From Lingula anatina (Eukaryota; Brachiopoda; Lingulata; Lingulida; Lingulidae), in assembly GCF_001039355.2 (NCBI RefSeq), contig NW_019774425.1, positions 28,551 through 50,798 on the forward strand: a stretch of 22,248 bases of DNA, written 5' to 3'. A program made the position numbers and the translations under genes. The notes beneath the pieces are model-generated. The model was not told where the DNA came from. It saw only the letters and a list, made by a program, of their open reading frames with translations, and ran no database searches. Of this stretch, positions 1 through 9,822 are shown piece by piece; the first letter of the stretch is position 1; each line of letters opens with the position of its first letter.

Positions 1-65
1 GAGCGCATTCTCAACGAATTAAGCCAGGCTTTACAAAGCCGGTGACCTAAAAATGGCGGACGTAC

Positions 66-481
66 ATGAAAGAAAAACCGCCTAATCTTTTAATAGTCTC
101 TCCGCCTCCCCACACGTCGTCCCTGCGGGGTACAGTAATTAAATCTCGGCTCCGTTCGCCATGCGGAAGCTACCTGAGAAATATTAAGTGCGCATGCTCA
201 TCAGTTAAACTCGTGGTGAAGAAAGCATGGCGGCTGAAGGCGATCGAAGGAAAAAAGCTCTTCTCTTCTATTATCTTTGAAAACAGAGACGAAAAAGGAA
301 TAATTTGGCCCCTAGAGCAGCAATGAATCGACTATCTACGGAGATAATATCACCAGAGATATTCACGGAAATATTAATGTTCGGAGCCGAGATTTAATTA
401 CTGTACCCCGCAGGGACGACGTGTGGGGAGGCGTGTGAGAGGCGGAGAGACTATTAAAAGATTAGGCGGTTTTTCTTTCAT
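66..481. mobile_element. Foldback/MITE-like element with about 90-100 bp inverted arms
   Basis: The left arm (66-154) and right arm (382-481) are near-perfect reverse complements. The outer ends read ATGAAAGAAAAACCGCC and the inner ends reach CGGAGCCGAGATTTAATT. The right arm carries about 11 extra bases, a short internal duplication near 430-442. The spacer (155-381) has no recognisable coding sequence; the open frame across the left arm is a by-product of the repeat. I see no clear target-site duplication, so the superfamily is undetermined. Long arms around a short spacer are typical of non-autonomous foldback DNA elements. Confidence 0.8.
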
Positions 482-978
482 AGACAAGTCTTCATAAAAT
501 TTATACAAGTGAAACATTGTTAGCTTTCCGGCTACACCTGTGATTAAACAACCCAATACTAAAAATTTTAATCAATCTATTTTCAAGCACATCATGTACG
601 AGTGCGTTCCACGGTCTGTTGCACTCCCGTTACTCACTACCTAATGGGCCCAGTATCTGTATATTGAGTCCTAGCGCCCACCACGAATCAGACAACAATG
701 AAAACAAGTCGTTTCTCAAACTTTTAACATCATGAAACATCATTTACCCAAAAACTGAAAATTCGCATTCTCGAATTTAAACGTTACTAATTTAAAAATT
801 ATACACAATACACAATGTGAAAACGAAAGTCTAAAAATCTACAGTTCCAAAGTAAATGTCTTTGACATTGACAATTTTCTTAATCTGTCAAGGCACAATA
901 AGTATCAAGGTATCTTCATCACCATTACATGATGGGGGAGAAGAAGTAGTGCTTTTTGGGAACTTCTCAGTATCTAAA

Positions 979-1020
979 CTGCTGCTGCTGGTGCTGGTGG
1001 TGGTGGTGCTGCTGCTGCTG
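979..1020. repeat. CTG/GTG trinucleotide microsatellite
   Basis: This tract is made only of CTG and GTG triplets: three CTG, then mixed GTG/CTG, then four CTG. It is an imperfect trinucleotide repeat of about 14 units. It could be read as a Leu/Val run, but there is no supporting coding context. Confidence 0.9.
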
Positions 1021-1238
1021 CATGCCCGTTTAGTGCTACTTTGAGTATATGCCGGCATTCTACATTCTATATGTTGAAATTGAACGCAGAATCATCGAAA
1101 GGGTCTTCCGATCTCTTGGAAGTGTCAAAGACGCGTGTTCACCCTTGTCCTCCATCGTCTAACACAGGAATAAGTGACCACAAGGGCCCCTAACATGTAT
1201 GGGTAAAATATCTCAAGTGCAGTGTAGTAGCCAATCAG

Positions 1239-1312
1239 TTGCCTGCGGCTCGACAATACTGTCGACAATAATGTTTCACGTACAGCTCGGCGACTCGTAT
1301 TGTATCTATCAC
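1239..1312 (+). repeat. Short dispersed repeat, copy 1
   Basis: This segment resembles 5861-5932 in the same orientation. Shared blocks are GCCTGCGGC, TTTCACGT, GCTCGGCG and ATTGTATCTATC, in the same order and with similar spacing. Two diverged copies about 4.6 kb apart suggest an old short interspersed element. I see neither A/B boxes nor terminal repeats, so the class is unknown. Confidence 0.6.
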
Positions 1313-1516
1313 GTAGAAAACTAAAATACTTTCCCTTTAAATATTTATGCAATGATCTTTAAAAGATATTCTCATATGAATACAACTATATTTCATTAGC
1401 CACACCTGTAAGTATCATAACACTCCGCGGTATGTGCCTTGAGCTATGACATCCCCTATTTAATTACACATGCAATACCAAAAAAAGAAAGAAAATGGCA
1501 GTTCATCTGTAAATTA

Positions 1517-2348
1517 TACTGAACAAAAATATAAACGCACGAAACTAAAATGGTCAGTTGAAATGGATAATCATGAAATATGCCCAGGTTGATGGTTTAT
1601 TTGTGAACTGATGGATTTGTTTTGATCAATTATAGTGGTCTGGTTTCACTTGGCCGCTCCCCGTGAGTATACTCAAAGGTTCAGTTTTTACACCCATAAG
1701 ACTAATGGAGCATGACGGAGTAGAGGTCAGTACGCAAGACCAATGCTTGGACACTCTCTACCGTCTAGGCAATAAAAGGGCACACAGAAATGTGTATTTC
1801 TGCCACTTGTCAACATGCCACAGATGTCTGGAACCATGAGGGAGCATGCCATCAACATGCTCAATGCTGGCTTGTCAGTAACAGAAGTTGCAGCGTGCAG
1901 CCGTCTGGGAACACGCTGCAGAGACACTGGTAGCATTAGGAACCACCCTCATGCACCATGTCGCCCAACAAACACCTGTGGAATGTTCTAGATCAGAGTT
2001 TTCAGCCATCATGTTCCAGCTCTCGAAAATGTTCGCCAACTGCAAGAAGCACTCCAGGAGGAATGGGATTATATCCCTTAGGCCTCTATTGACAACTTGG
2101 TGATGTCCATGCACTGCTGGTGTACTGCTCTGCACAAATTTAATGGTGTCTGTGAACTCAGGATGTTGACCCCCATGGTGTATTTGAAGCCCTAACTCTT
2201 GGACTATGCATTTAAACTTCCCCTAATGCTCTCAAAGTGATGTCTATTTGTCGAGAAAAATATGCTGTTATTTTTGGCTATATACTCTAGTTCCATATAT
2301 GAAAATAAATCTACATATTCTTTCGTGCGTTTATATTTTTGTTCAGTA
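1517..2348 (+). mobile_element. Internally deleted Tc1-like DNA transposon
   Basis: Terminal inverted repeats of about 28 bp (TACTGAACAAAAATATAAAC at the left, its complement at the right) are flanked on both sides by TA, the target duplication of Tc1/mariner elements. At 832 bp it is shorter than an autonomous element, usually about 1.3-1.6 kb. The interior keeps pieces from the start and end of a Tc1-type transposase, but the catalytic DDE core is missing. It is a non-autonomous relic, and its ends still look recognisable to a related transposase. Confidence 0.9.
1814..2160 (+). pseudogene. Tc1-like transposase remnant (both ends kept, catalytic core deleted)
   Basis: From the ATG at 1814 the frame reads like the N-terminal helix-turn-helix of Tc1 transposases: REHAINMLNAGLSVTEVA, then a degraded second helix and TGSIR. 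It stops about 58 codons in. From about 2015 another frame resembles the family C-terminus: ENVRQLQEAL, EEWDYIP, an in-frame stop, then a segment like the usual 'IxNLVxSMxxRC'. The central DDE/D catalytic part is absent, so no active enzyme can be made. The family assignment rests on motif recognition by eye. Confidence 0.8.
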
Positions 2349-2514
2349 TACTTGGCCAATTAACATGCTTTAACAATGCAAAGACCCAATTGGGATGTGG
2401 TCTCGGCCACTTAGGAAGTGGACTAGATTAGGATCTGGCCTGTGACATATAGATATTTCCATTGATAAACAATATATGTGGATTGTCAGTAAAATACATA
2501 TTTTGTATTTTCAG

Positions 2515-2932
2515 GGCTTCAAATGGAATTACATGTTGCCAGTATATCCGGAAGTAGATTGGTGTATTTTGACAGGGGCGTATATGATCAAATTGAAACT
2601 TTCCTTTCTCAAAACATTCAAAGAAAAGAAATTAAAGATGTTTTTCATCAGTGTGGAAACTGCACTTTGTATGATTTTAATAGATCTGCAAGCACTCTGG
2701 AAGGTGTAGAATGCAGTTTTATAACATTGGCGCTAGATTTCCATACGGGTCATGATCTAGACCATTTTCTCCAAACTCCAAACCTTGCCAATTCTCTAAA
2801 AGATGCTTTTCAGAGATGCGGGTTTAGTAAATATATAGGCCGTGATACTAGTTTAATTGAAGTCACTCCATGGATAACTCAAGAGGAATATGTCAAAGGA
2901 AAAACACATTTTTATCAGCAAGAACTTTTAAG
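2515..2932 (+). CDS. Internal (or first coding) exon of an unidentified gene
   Basis: A polypyrimidine acceptor (TTTTGTATTTTCAG, ending 2514) opens a 418-base exon that stays in one frame and ends at a strong donor, AAG|GTAAGAGG (2932/2933). The frame encodes about 137 residues beginning MELHVASISGSRLVYFD. Visible features are a CxxC pair (HQCGNC), a hydrophobic stretch FITLALDF, NLANSLKDAF and a Trp-containing segment VTPWITQEEY. I do not recognise the family. The ATG at 2523 could be the initiator, with 2515-2522 as 5' UTR, or the exon could continue an upstream one (two bases precede the first full codon). Two bases are left over at the 3' end, matching the phase of the exon at 9696-9822. 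No signal peptide or membrane segment is seen. Confidence 0.7.
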
Positions 2933-3080
2933 GTAAGAGGACTGTTGTTTCTTTTTGTCTGATCTAGTTGCCATAATACACTTAATATAAATAGTGACAG
3001 AGTGTAAGGTGCTAAACATACATAAATGAATTAACCACTGCTAATGTTAATATTAGCTTAAGACAAGTAATACTTACTAC

Positions 3081-4650
3081 CACATATTTTCAAAATTCCC
3101 AGGTACAGAAGGGCAGTTTAAATTATAGGAGAGACCGGGGCTAGTTGGACCCCGGGGTAAATTCCGCCCCCCCCCCCCCTCCCCGTCAATTTATGAAAAA
3201 GTAACTACGGGGTGAAATAAGTTGATCACATCATTTTGTAAAGTGACCTTATCCAACAATGCCAAGAAAGCATTGGTCGTAAAAAAGTTTTATTTAGCAT
3301 CTTAAGGAAACTGTATTAAATACATTTTAAAATCTATTTTCATAGGCTTTTGGTCGAATGTAGTATATGTTTAGGGCATCAAACTGAAGGTCATTGCTTC
3401 AAGTAACACAGAAATGTATCATCGTAGTTCATTCAAGCACCAAAAATGGCCTCAATCCTTTAGAATTAAAAATGTTCACCCGGGGTTAGCCGGACCCTCA
3501 TATAGAGCACAATCCTCTGCGCGCAACAGAGCTATATACCATTGTTTAAGCAAATTAGGTCAATGGTTTGTTAAATAATTACCAGTTTAAGATTGAATTT
3601 GTTCGTTTCTTTAAAAACGAAAATTTATTATTCGTTTTCATTCATTAAAAACCTGTTTAATACCATTATTAGCTTATTCTTTATTAAATCAAAACAAGTT
3701 TAATTAATAGATATTATGGTTCTTACAACACATACAACGTAACGTATAGAAACCTCAATATATCTGCCTCATTTGAACTACTTATTCAGCAATGAATCTC
3801 AAAAAATTGTCAAATTGTCAGACATTTGGCATTATATTTGAAAAATAATGACGTTGCATTCGTAGCTTAGTTCATGGCGCTTACTTTAAAACCACTTTTG
3901 TTACTCTACTAATTCCCAGTTGGCCCTACAACGCCAAAAGTGTCTAACTGGGTCAACCAGCCCCGGTCTCCCCTATGTGCCAAATATACCGGTAATAGCT
4001 TAGTTTTCACAAGTTTTAAAATCACCACTTTCATTTAAAAATATTCTCACAATATAATTAAGTTCCAGTATACTATTTCACCCAGAACCAACGCTTTTTT
4101 CCAGGATTCGGGTACAGGCCATTCAAAATTGCCATCTGTAACCTACTTCAAAGTTTCAGGGTGTCAAACTTTTTCAAGTGCCGTTAGCGGGGCTGGAGGT
4201 GGTGGGGTAAAAATTAAATAAAAATATTTTGAAAATAATAAATTTCATTAAGATGGGACCGGGTTAAAAATAACGATCTCCCGCTGTCGCTCTTTTGCGA
4301 AAGAACGCCCTTGAATGGATATGAAAATTGCCTTCTTGTTTCGCTGCGGTCGGTAACTATCTCTTGCTCCCGATCTAGTAGTACGGCTAACGAAATCACT
4401 TGAACAGATATGAAAATTGCCTTCTCGTCTCTTTTGGATTGCGAACGATCTCTCGCTGAAGATATGAAAATTTCCTTGTTTGTCCATCAACTTTGTCAGG
4501 TGCCGTACGTAAAAAGATCCGAAGCTGTCTCCTTTCATAATTTGGCGGCAGGCTATAGGTCTGTGACGAAGCTGTTGGCTTGTCCTCTTCATGTTACGCG
4601 AGGTAGAAAATACAACTCAGATATTATCTTTCTTATTATTTATTGAACTA
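3081..4650 (+). repeat. Dispersed repeat, copy A, interrupted by the element at 3128-3973
   Basis: Bases 3081-3127 plus 3974 to about 4500 match 8193-8660: CAAAATTCCCAGGTAC, then TGTGCCAAATAT, then ATTTCACCCAGAACCAA and TTTTTTCCAGGATT, in the same order. The distal part (about 4255-4500) contains degenerate internal repeats of roughly 90-110 bp built on GATATGAAAATTGCCTTCT and GATCTCYCGCTGA. Open frames on both strands here follow that periodicity and are not genes. The right boundary is approximate. Confidence 0.75.
3128..3973. mobile_element. MITE-like element with 25-bp inverted repeats and TA flanks
   Basis: The left end GGAGAGACCGGGGCTAGTTG is the inverted partner of the right end, whose complement begins GGGGAGACCGGGGCTGGTTG. 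TA flanks both ends (3126-3127 and 3974-3975). An inner copy of the terminal motif sits at about 3478-3500, and a C tract follows the left end (about 3167-3179). There is no transposase. At 846 bp with TA flanks it resembles a non-autonomous DNA element; the superfamily is not certain. The uninterrupted repeat copy at 8193-8660 supplies an approximate empty site. Confidence 0.8.
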
Positions 4651-5317
4651 CTGTCCAGTTATTATCCGCGCTGCTTCCTTCATTTCTACTCCTACCTCAT
4701 GCAATCTCTAGCGGCCTTCTCTCTGTTTACACTCAGCGCAGTTGTATAAATACCATAGGAGCATGTCAATCAACTTAAGTTACTCTACTAAACACTCCCC
4801 GCTCTTATTCACTGCATGCTGTCACTTAGGGCCCCTTTACACTGGACGGCGTCCTTTCTGCGTCCCCTCTGCGTTCAAAAATGTGGTCAGGACGCTCAAC
4901 GGTCGCCAAAGCAATTAAATCGTGTCTCAGTGTAAAGGCGTCTGCGTCCCTTGTGAGTCCTTTGAACGACCGAATCTTGATTTTACCTGTAAACTAATAT
5001 TTTGGCATTGTTGATGGCCCCAAAGATTGAAATCAATTGCTGAAACCGATGCTCTATCGCTATTGTTTAATAATGAGCACTTGCTGTCTGAGAACGCTCT
5101 TGGGGTGTATGCTAGTAGGCCCTGGCAAAGAATGTAATAGTTTTTAATATAAAGGTCACTTACAACCCAGTCATTAGCCAACGCAGTGGACACTGAAACA
5201 AAGAGGGGCGGTTGTAAGTCCCCCCGCTGACAAGCATTGCGGTTACAGCAAAGGAAACCCATCTCTTGTGAAAACGCAGCTGGCCCCGAAAACTTTTGGT
5301 GTTTTAGGGTGCATTCC

Positions 5318-5500
5318 CAGAGATTTAGATTTAGATCGACCTAACTCCCTGGGGGTTCACGCTAAATTGCAGTCAGCCGAGCGCGCACCATACTTAATTA
5401 CCTCCCTACAGCTTACAGCGGGACACACTCTTAAGCGGCTAAGCTGAGAGTAATCTAATGAGACTCCTCACAGGGATAGATCGATCTAAAATCTTAGAGG
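5318..5500. repeat. Imperfect inverted repeat, possible short MITE
   Basis: AGATTTAGATCGACCTAACT near 5323-5346 is an imperfect reverse complement of the stretch GATAGATCGATCTAAAATCT near 5473-5494. About 120-180 bases lie between, with a GCCGAGCGCGC block and no coding content. The identity of the arms is roughly 80 percent by eye, so this call is tentative. Confidence 0.4.
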
Positions 5501-5860
5501 GCGAACGGTGTCATTTGGTACGGTTTAAAACTATGATTCAGCTAGTCCAAATTCTAATTTCATCGAAGAAGGGGGTGGGGGTCAGGACCCCCCTGCCCCC
5601 CACCCCCCAACCCCCCTGTAAATCCGCCACTGGTCTGATCCTCTCTCAAACTATCTGCTCTAATAATTCCGGCCAGTAAATTCTATGAGTAGGGTACCAA
5701 AAAAGAATGACAGTTTTTTACTCCCACCCTCCATCTCTCGAATGTACATGTACACATAAAAACAAAATAGATCACAATTCTTGTTTTAATGCATGAATTA
5801 AATTGACAAAATTACAACTTTTTTTAATACAACATTCGTAACCAAGCTGTACCCATTCCT

Positions 5861-5932
5861 CAGCCTGCGGCCCGGCAATACACTCGTAATATTTCACGTT
5901 CGGCTCGGCGGCTTGCATTGTATCTATCGCTC
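5861..5932 (+). repeat. Short dispersed repeat, copy 2
   Basis: This is the partner of 1239-1312, same orientation, sharing GCCTGCGGC, TTTCACGT, GCTCGGCG and ATTGTATCTATC. It lies in the otherwise gene-free stretch 5640-6300. Confidence 0.6.
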
Positions 5933-6445
5933 ATCGTCCTTCTCTACATTCTAACTCTTACTTTTTCATCGGTTCTAACCAGGTCATCCAATAAAGAACA
6001 TTTCCAGCACACAAAACAAATAAATGGGAATAAACGCTTTAAACTATAGTGATGCAAGGTCTGCATGGACTGATATAATCAGCCAGATGCTCATTGTTAT
6101 CCTTATAAGAAGGATGGACAGGTGCCGAAAACGAGAAAGTATGACTGATACAACATAGAATGTTTGAATCCGTTTTCAGATGACGCATTCTGCAAAAAGT
6201 TCTGACAATTAATGCATCTTGTAAAAAAGGCAAAATATTCGTTTTATACTAACCTAAAAAATTGATAGTTTCATAAATTTTAGGGGAAAAAACAATCGTA
6301 TGCTAATATGAGACCACTGTTGCCCTTAAAATTCCTGTCTGGTGAAAAATACCTCAGCACGGCCCGGTTTGAGAGTGAAAAAAAAAAAAAAATGTTCTAC
6401 GTGCCGAACACTGGACGATCTTTGAGTTTTCATTCTGCAACAAAA

Positions 6446-6538
6446 GCGATGCTTGTGCCTCCTTTCTACGACCGCGGCGATGCTTGTGCGTCCTCTCTGC
6501 GACCACGGCGATACTTGTGCGTCCTTTCTGCGTCCATT
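6446..6538. repeat. 31-bp minisatellite, three units
   Basis: Three consecutive 31-bp units start at 6446, 6477 and 6508, each beginning GCGATRCTTGTGCSTCC and containing CTRCGACC or a variant. Further degenerate pieces of the same motif continue to about 6660. Open frames on both strands here arise from the repeat and are not genes. It sits inside the CCAGTGTAAAG-type repeat family. Confidence 0.85.
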
Positions 6539-6688
6539 GAGCGACCATCCTCCATCGCGTTCTCTCTGCGATTGTTTTGATCATGCTCAAAAGTTCGCGG
6601 CCTCCTCGGCGATGCTCGAACGTTCTTTGTGCGACCTTGGCGATCACTGTGAGTTCTTTTAGCATCCGACGGCGTCCTAGCCAGTTTT

Positions 6689-6834
6689 ATGGTCGCACAA
6701 AGGACGCAGAAAGGACGCCGTCCAGTGTAAAGGGGGTATTACAGGTCACCCGCATCACAGCGATGCCGAATTTCATGGTCGCAGAAAGGACGCAGAAAGG
6801 ACGCCGTCCAGTGTAAAGGGGGTATTACAGGTCA
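6689..6834 (+). repeat. Direct repeat of a transposon terminus (two 60-bp copies)
   Basis: Bases 6689-6748 and 6775-6834 are nearly identical, both running from ATGGTCGCA through GGACGCAGAAAGGACGCCG to CCAGTGTAAAGGGGG and TATTACAGGTCA. The offset is 86 bases. A doubled terminus can arise by slippage or by insertion of one family member next to another. Confidence 0.85.
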
Positions 6835-8192
6835 GACGTCATTTAGGGACTATACACGTGTCTTGTGCCGAATGTTGATAATTCATGTCACTGCTGCATT
6901 AAGTATAATAAAATGAATGGAAACATTTTATTGTGTTTTGTAAGCTCTAGGTAGTAGTAACGTCGTTACTGAATAACAGCTTGCACTACAAAGTAGTAAT
7001 ATTTATAAATGCATTTTCATACGACGTCCAAGGCCGCCCCGACAAGCCCTTTTTTATCGTAAGCCGCCCAGCCCTCTTTGAAAATATAGGCCATCTGGTG
7101 ATGCCAGCAGCTATCCAGTTGACAGCTGGACGGGAAAAGCCTTGCCCAGAATGGTGTAGTTACTTAAGTAGGGGCTTACTGATACAAACTTTGGGAACTT
7201 ATGCAAATTATGCCTGCTTGTATCGAACTAAATTCTAAATAACGGTGCAGTACTGTTGTTCGATGTGGTTTGCGGCAGTTATCCAGTAAATCGTTGTAGG
7301 ATTCTTACGCCTTCTTGCTATCCTCTTCATCAGCTTAATGTTGAAACTTCTTAAAGTTGAACTTATGTATGGTATCATCCAAAACCAACCAATTATATTA
7401 CAGAATAAACCTCTGGTATATCTGATTTGTTTGTGGACATTGTCACCTTCTTAGTTTGGAGGGCAAGCTGCATGGATCAAGTCCGTGTCAAAATTATTTG
7501 AAGATTTGCAGGAAAAATCTTCTTTTGTTCCTCTGGTTCCTTATACAGCCCGCCGTCCAGATTTTATCTAGTGCCCCTAGGTCTGCTGGAGCTGCTCTTT
7601 GAAATAACACATGCAGGTAGATTTTTATCTGAGATACATATTGCCAACGAGTGTGCCTTCAATAAACAAAGGCTACCTGAGAGTTGAAGGGCACTTAACC
7701 CTCCAATTAAAAGGTAAAGGAAGTTCCAACTAGATGGACGATTAAGATAGGACTTATGAAGGTAGCTAGTATTGTTTATTTACCTCAGTTCTGTGAAAGT
7801 AAACGAGGTAGGCCTACGTCCTTTTTGAACATTTCAACAGATAAATATATCACGTTAATTAATGTAACGTTGCCCAAAAGCTTAAAAGTCTTACGCAATA
7901 CACTCATTTTCAGCATGAGAACCCGATTTATATGTAACAAATTTATGCTGTATACACACTCCTGTTGCTCCTTAGTAAAAATGAAACTGATACACATGTA
8001 CGCAAAACCTAAGCTATGCCTATACACAAGTTAAAATCAACCATCCTTTAGATAAACCTCGCGAGAAATCTGTTGATACACGTATTGGTGCGGTTTCAAG
8101 GAAAGTTATCTACTGCGTTTCGTGATGTTAACTAAACTAGTAATTAACCAGCGAGGGGATCAGGGGCGTAAACAGACCTTTTAAATTGTAAG
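6835..8192. other. Gene-free intronic stretch
   Basis: I see no repeat pair, terminal inverted repeat or splice-bounded exon here. Short open frames at 6981-7238 and 7756-8034 lack convincing coding character and splice sites. The stretch lies within the predicted large intron. Confidence 0.5.
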
Positions 8193-8660
8193 CACAGATT
8201 TTAAAAATTCCCAGGTACGGCTAAATGTAAATTTAGAATAAATGCGCCAAATATCATAGCTCAGTTTTTACCAGTAATTAAATCATCAGTTAAAATTAAA
8301 TACATCCCGTTTACATTATTTCACCCAGAACCAAACCTTTTTTCTAGAATTGGGGTACAGGCTGTCCAAAAAGGGGGGGGGGGGGGGAAAAGAAAAAATA
8401 TTTTAAAAAATAATAATTTTCAATGGGAAGGGGGGGGGGGGTTAAAACAATCGATCTGCGGCTGACACTCTTTCGCGAACCAATTCCCATGAATAAATAT
8501 AAAAATTGCCTTCTCGTCTAGCTTAGATCGTGAAAGATCTCCGGCTGACGATCTTCCGCAAACAAAAGTATTGAACGGATATGAGAATTGCATTATCGTC
8601 TCGCGAATGATCTCCCGATGACGATACGAAAATTGGGTTCTCGTCTTGCTCTTTGGCTAA
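8193..8660 (+). repeat. Dispersed repeat, copy B (uninterrupted)
   Basis: This matches copy A at 3081-3127 plus 3974-4500, without the 846-bp element found in that copy. It shares AAAATTCCCAGGTAC, GCGCCAAATATC, ATTTCACCCAGAACCAA and the degenerate AAAATTGCCTTCTCGTC subrepeats. Two poly(G) runs (about 8370-8387 and 8429-8440) interrupt it. Confidence 0.75.
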
Positions 8661-9005
8661 CGAAGTCTTTTTAGCACATACAACATTGGTCAAAAAGGTT
8701 GTCCCACCCCCATTTCCATGTAGGCCTACTTTTATTTACAAATGATCATCTTACAGGTGTACATTGTTATAAACGGTGCTTTTTATTCTAGATACCATGC
8801 CTAACGTGATTAATGGTTCAAAAAATACAAAATAATGGTGTGAATATGCACATTTTATACCATTTAGTCAAATTTATAACAGGTACAAAATGTTAGTCAT
8901 TTGCAATGTAAAAAAAAAAAAAAAAAAAAAAAGTATTATAAAAGATGGGAATATTCAAGGACTTTCAGTTATTATCTTTTTCGTCGTGGTTATTTGGGGC
9001 CGTGG
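8661..9005. other. Gene-free stretch with a 23-base poly(A) run
   Basis: There is no gene here. A run of 23 A lies at 8910-8932. It could be the tail of a + strand retroposon or simple slippage. No recognisable retroposon body lies just upstream. Confidence 0.5.
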
Positions 9006-9143
9006 CGATAGTCCGAAGGTTCAATAGTACGAAGGTTCATTGGTCTGAATGTTCACTATAGAACCTTCGGACCAATGAACCCTTGATTAAAAAATCGATA
9101 AAAATGTTACCACTTTTCGGACCAATGAACCTTCGGACTATCG
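9006..9143. mobile_element. Small foldback element built from GTCCGAAGGTTCA motifs
   Basis: Perfect 18-bp inverted termini (CGATAGTCCGAAGGTTCA) bound 138 bases. Inside, the motif ATAGTCCGAAGGTTC recurs in direct orientation in the left half and inverted in the right half, giving a strong hairpin. A second copy of the left half is at 10103-10156. It has no coding content and is probably a MITE-like family. Confidence 0.8.
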
Positions 9144-9695
9144 AGACGCCCCCGGTTATTTAACAGTGTAAGGCAATTTGAGAGCATTTAACTCGAGAAA
9201 TACGCGACGCGATCCGCGGGCCGCTATTGTTCTGACTCACAAAGGCCGGTTTTTTCACCCCGTTTATCGGGTTTATCACCCTGTTTATTTAAAATGAGAG
9301 TACAGGAGTACTTTTCTATTGAAAATGGTGTACTGCTCACAGTGGATGGCTAAAAGCGAGCTGAGTAAATTTAGACCGAGTAAGAGTAGTATTTATCGCT
9401 GCTGGGTCCCAACGGCTCAAAGTTTAATTCCCGCACCGATAATAGCCGTATAACTACCATAAGGATTATAAACCAAGGCTATTAAAGTGTCTTCGAATTT
9501 AATCCGTTACCTGTAGTAATACGTAGGGCCTACATGTATTTAGGCACCTTTTCCAAACGAATATGTCTGAAATAGGTGACTAACAAATTGATTGCATTGC
9601 CTTAATGACTTTTGGAAAAATATAAGGCAATAAATTCGTTTGTGGTTTAATCTGAAAGAAGTTAATGTTGTAACGATATTTTTTTACATCTTCAG
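9144..9695. other. Gene-free end of the predicted intron
   Basis: No repeat partner or ORF of note is visible. The last bases form the polypyrimidine tract and acceptor (TTTTTTTACATCTTCAG) of the exon at 9696. Confidence 0.5.
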
Positions 9696-9822
9696 CCAAT
9701 CACCATATCCCAAGTACATATTGCCAACGCAGCAGAACAGCCAAGACAGGCCCAATTTTACATGTGGGATGAGTGCTTTCACTGGACCTCCGACCACCTC
9801 ATATCCACAAGCACTGAAACAG
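9696..9822 (+). CDS. Exon of the same unidentified + strand gene
   Basis: This 127-base exon runs from acceptor TTTTTTTACATCTTCAG to donor AAACAG|GTATGTG. The first base completes the codon left open at 2932 (AG + C, serine). The frame then encodes 42 residues: QSPYPKYILP, TQQNSQDRPN, a CGMSAFTGPP segment, and TSYPQALKQ at the end. The composition is rich in Pro, Gln, Ser and Thr, suggesting a flexible region. The exon ends in phase 0, and the next exon is not identified in this window. The protein family is unknown. Splice-site quality and phase agreement are the main evidence; another reading frame is also open across this short exon. Confidence 0.6.

Larger units (their letters stand above)
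482..1514. other. Gene-free stretch with a triplet repeat and a dispersed repeat
   Basis: I see no convincing exon, RNA gene or transposon ORF here. The stretch holds a CTG/GTG triplet tract (979-1020) and one copy of a short dispersed repeat (1239-1312), each listed separately. The short open frames over the triplet tract encode only a Leu/Val run and look fortuitous. Confidence 0.6.
4832..6822. mobile_element. Possible composite DNA element bounded by inverted CCCCTTTACACTGGACGGCG ends
   Basis: The left segment at 4832-4865 reads CCCCTTTACACTGGACGGCG followed by TCCTTTCTGCGTCC. Its reverse complement occurs twice at the right, 6702-6736 and 6788-6822. The two sides may be the termini of one element of about 2 kb, or separate insertions of one family. 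I see no transposase and no convincing target-site duplication. A related right half occurs at 16260-16505. The interior (4935-5320 and 5640-6300) shows no gene. Confidence 0.5.
2933..9695 (+). other. Predicted large intron packed with repeats
   Basis: This is the interval between the donor at 2933 (GTAAGAGG) and the acceptor ending at 9695 (TTTTTTTACATCTTCAG). The flanking exons have matching phases, so it may be a single 6.8-kb intron. It contains no other convincing exon on the + strand and is mostly dispersed repeats, described separately. A missed small exon inside cannot be excluded. Confidence 0.5.

Noticed and set aside
856-1044. Open frame encoding a Leu/Val-rich hydrophobic tail
   Set aside because: It is created by the CTG/GTG triplet tract and has no coding support upstream.
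4214-4646. Overlapping open frames on both strands
   Set aside because: They follow degenerate internal repeats of a dispersed repeat also found at 8193-8660; no splice sites or family resemblance.
6308-6816. Several open frames on both strands with repeated CASFLRP-like peptides
   Set aside because: The frames come from the 31-bp minisatellite and transposon ends.
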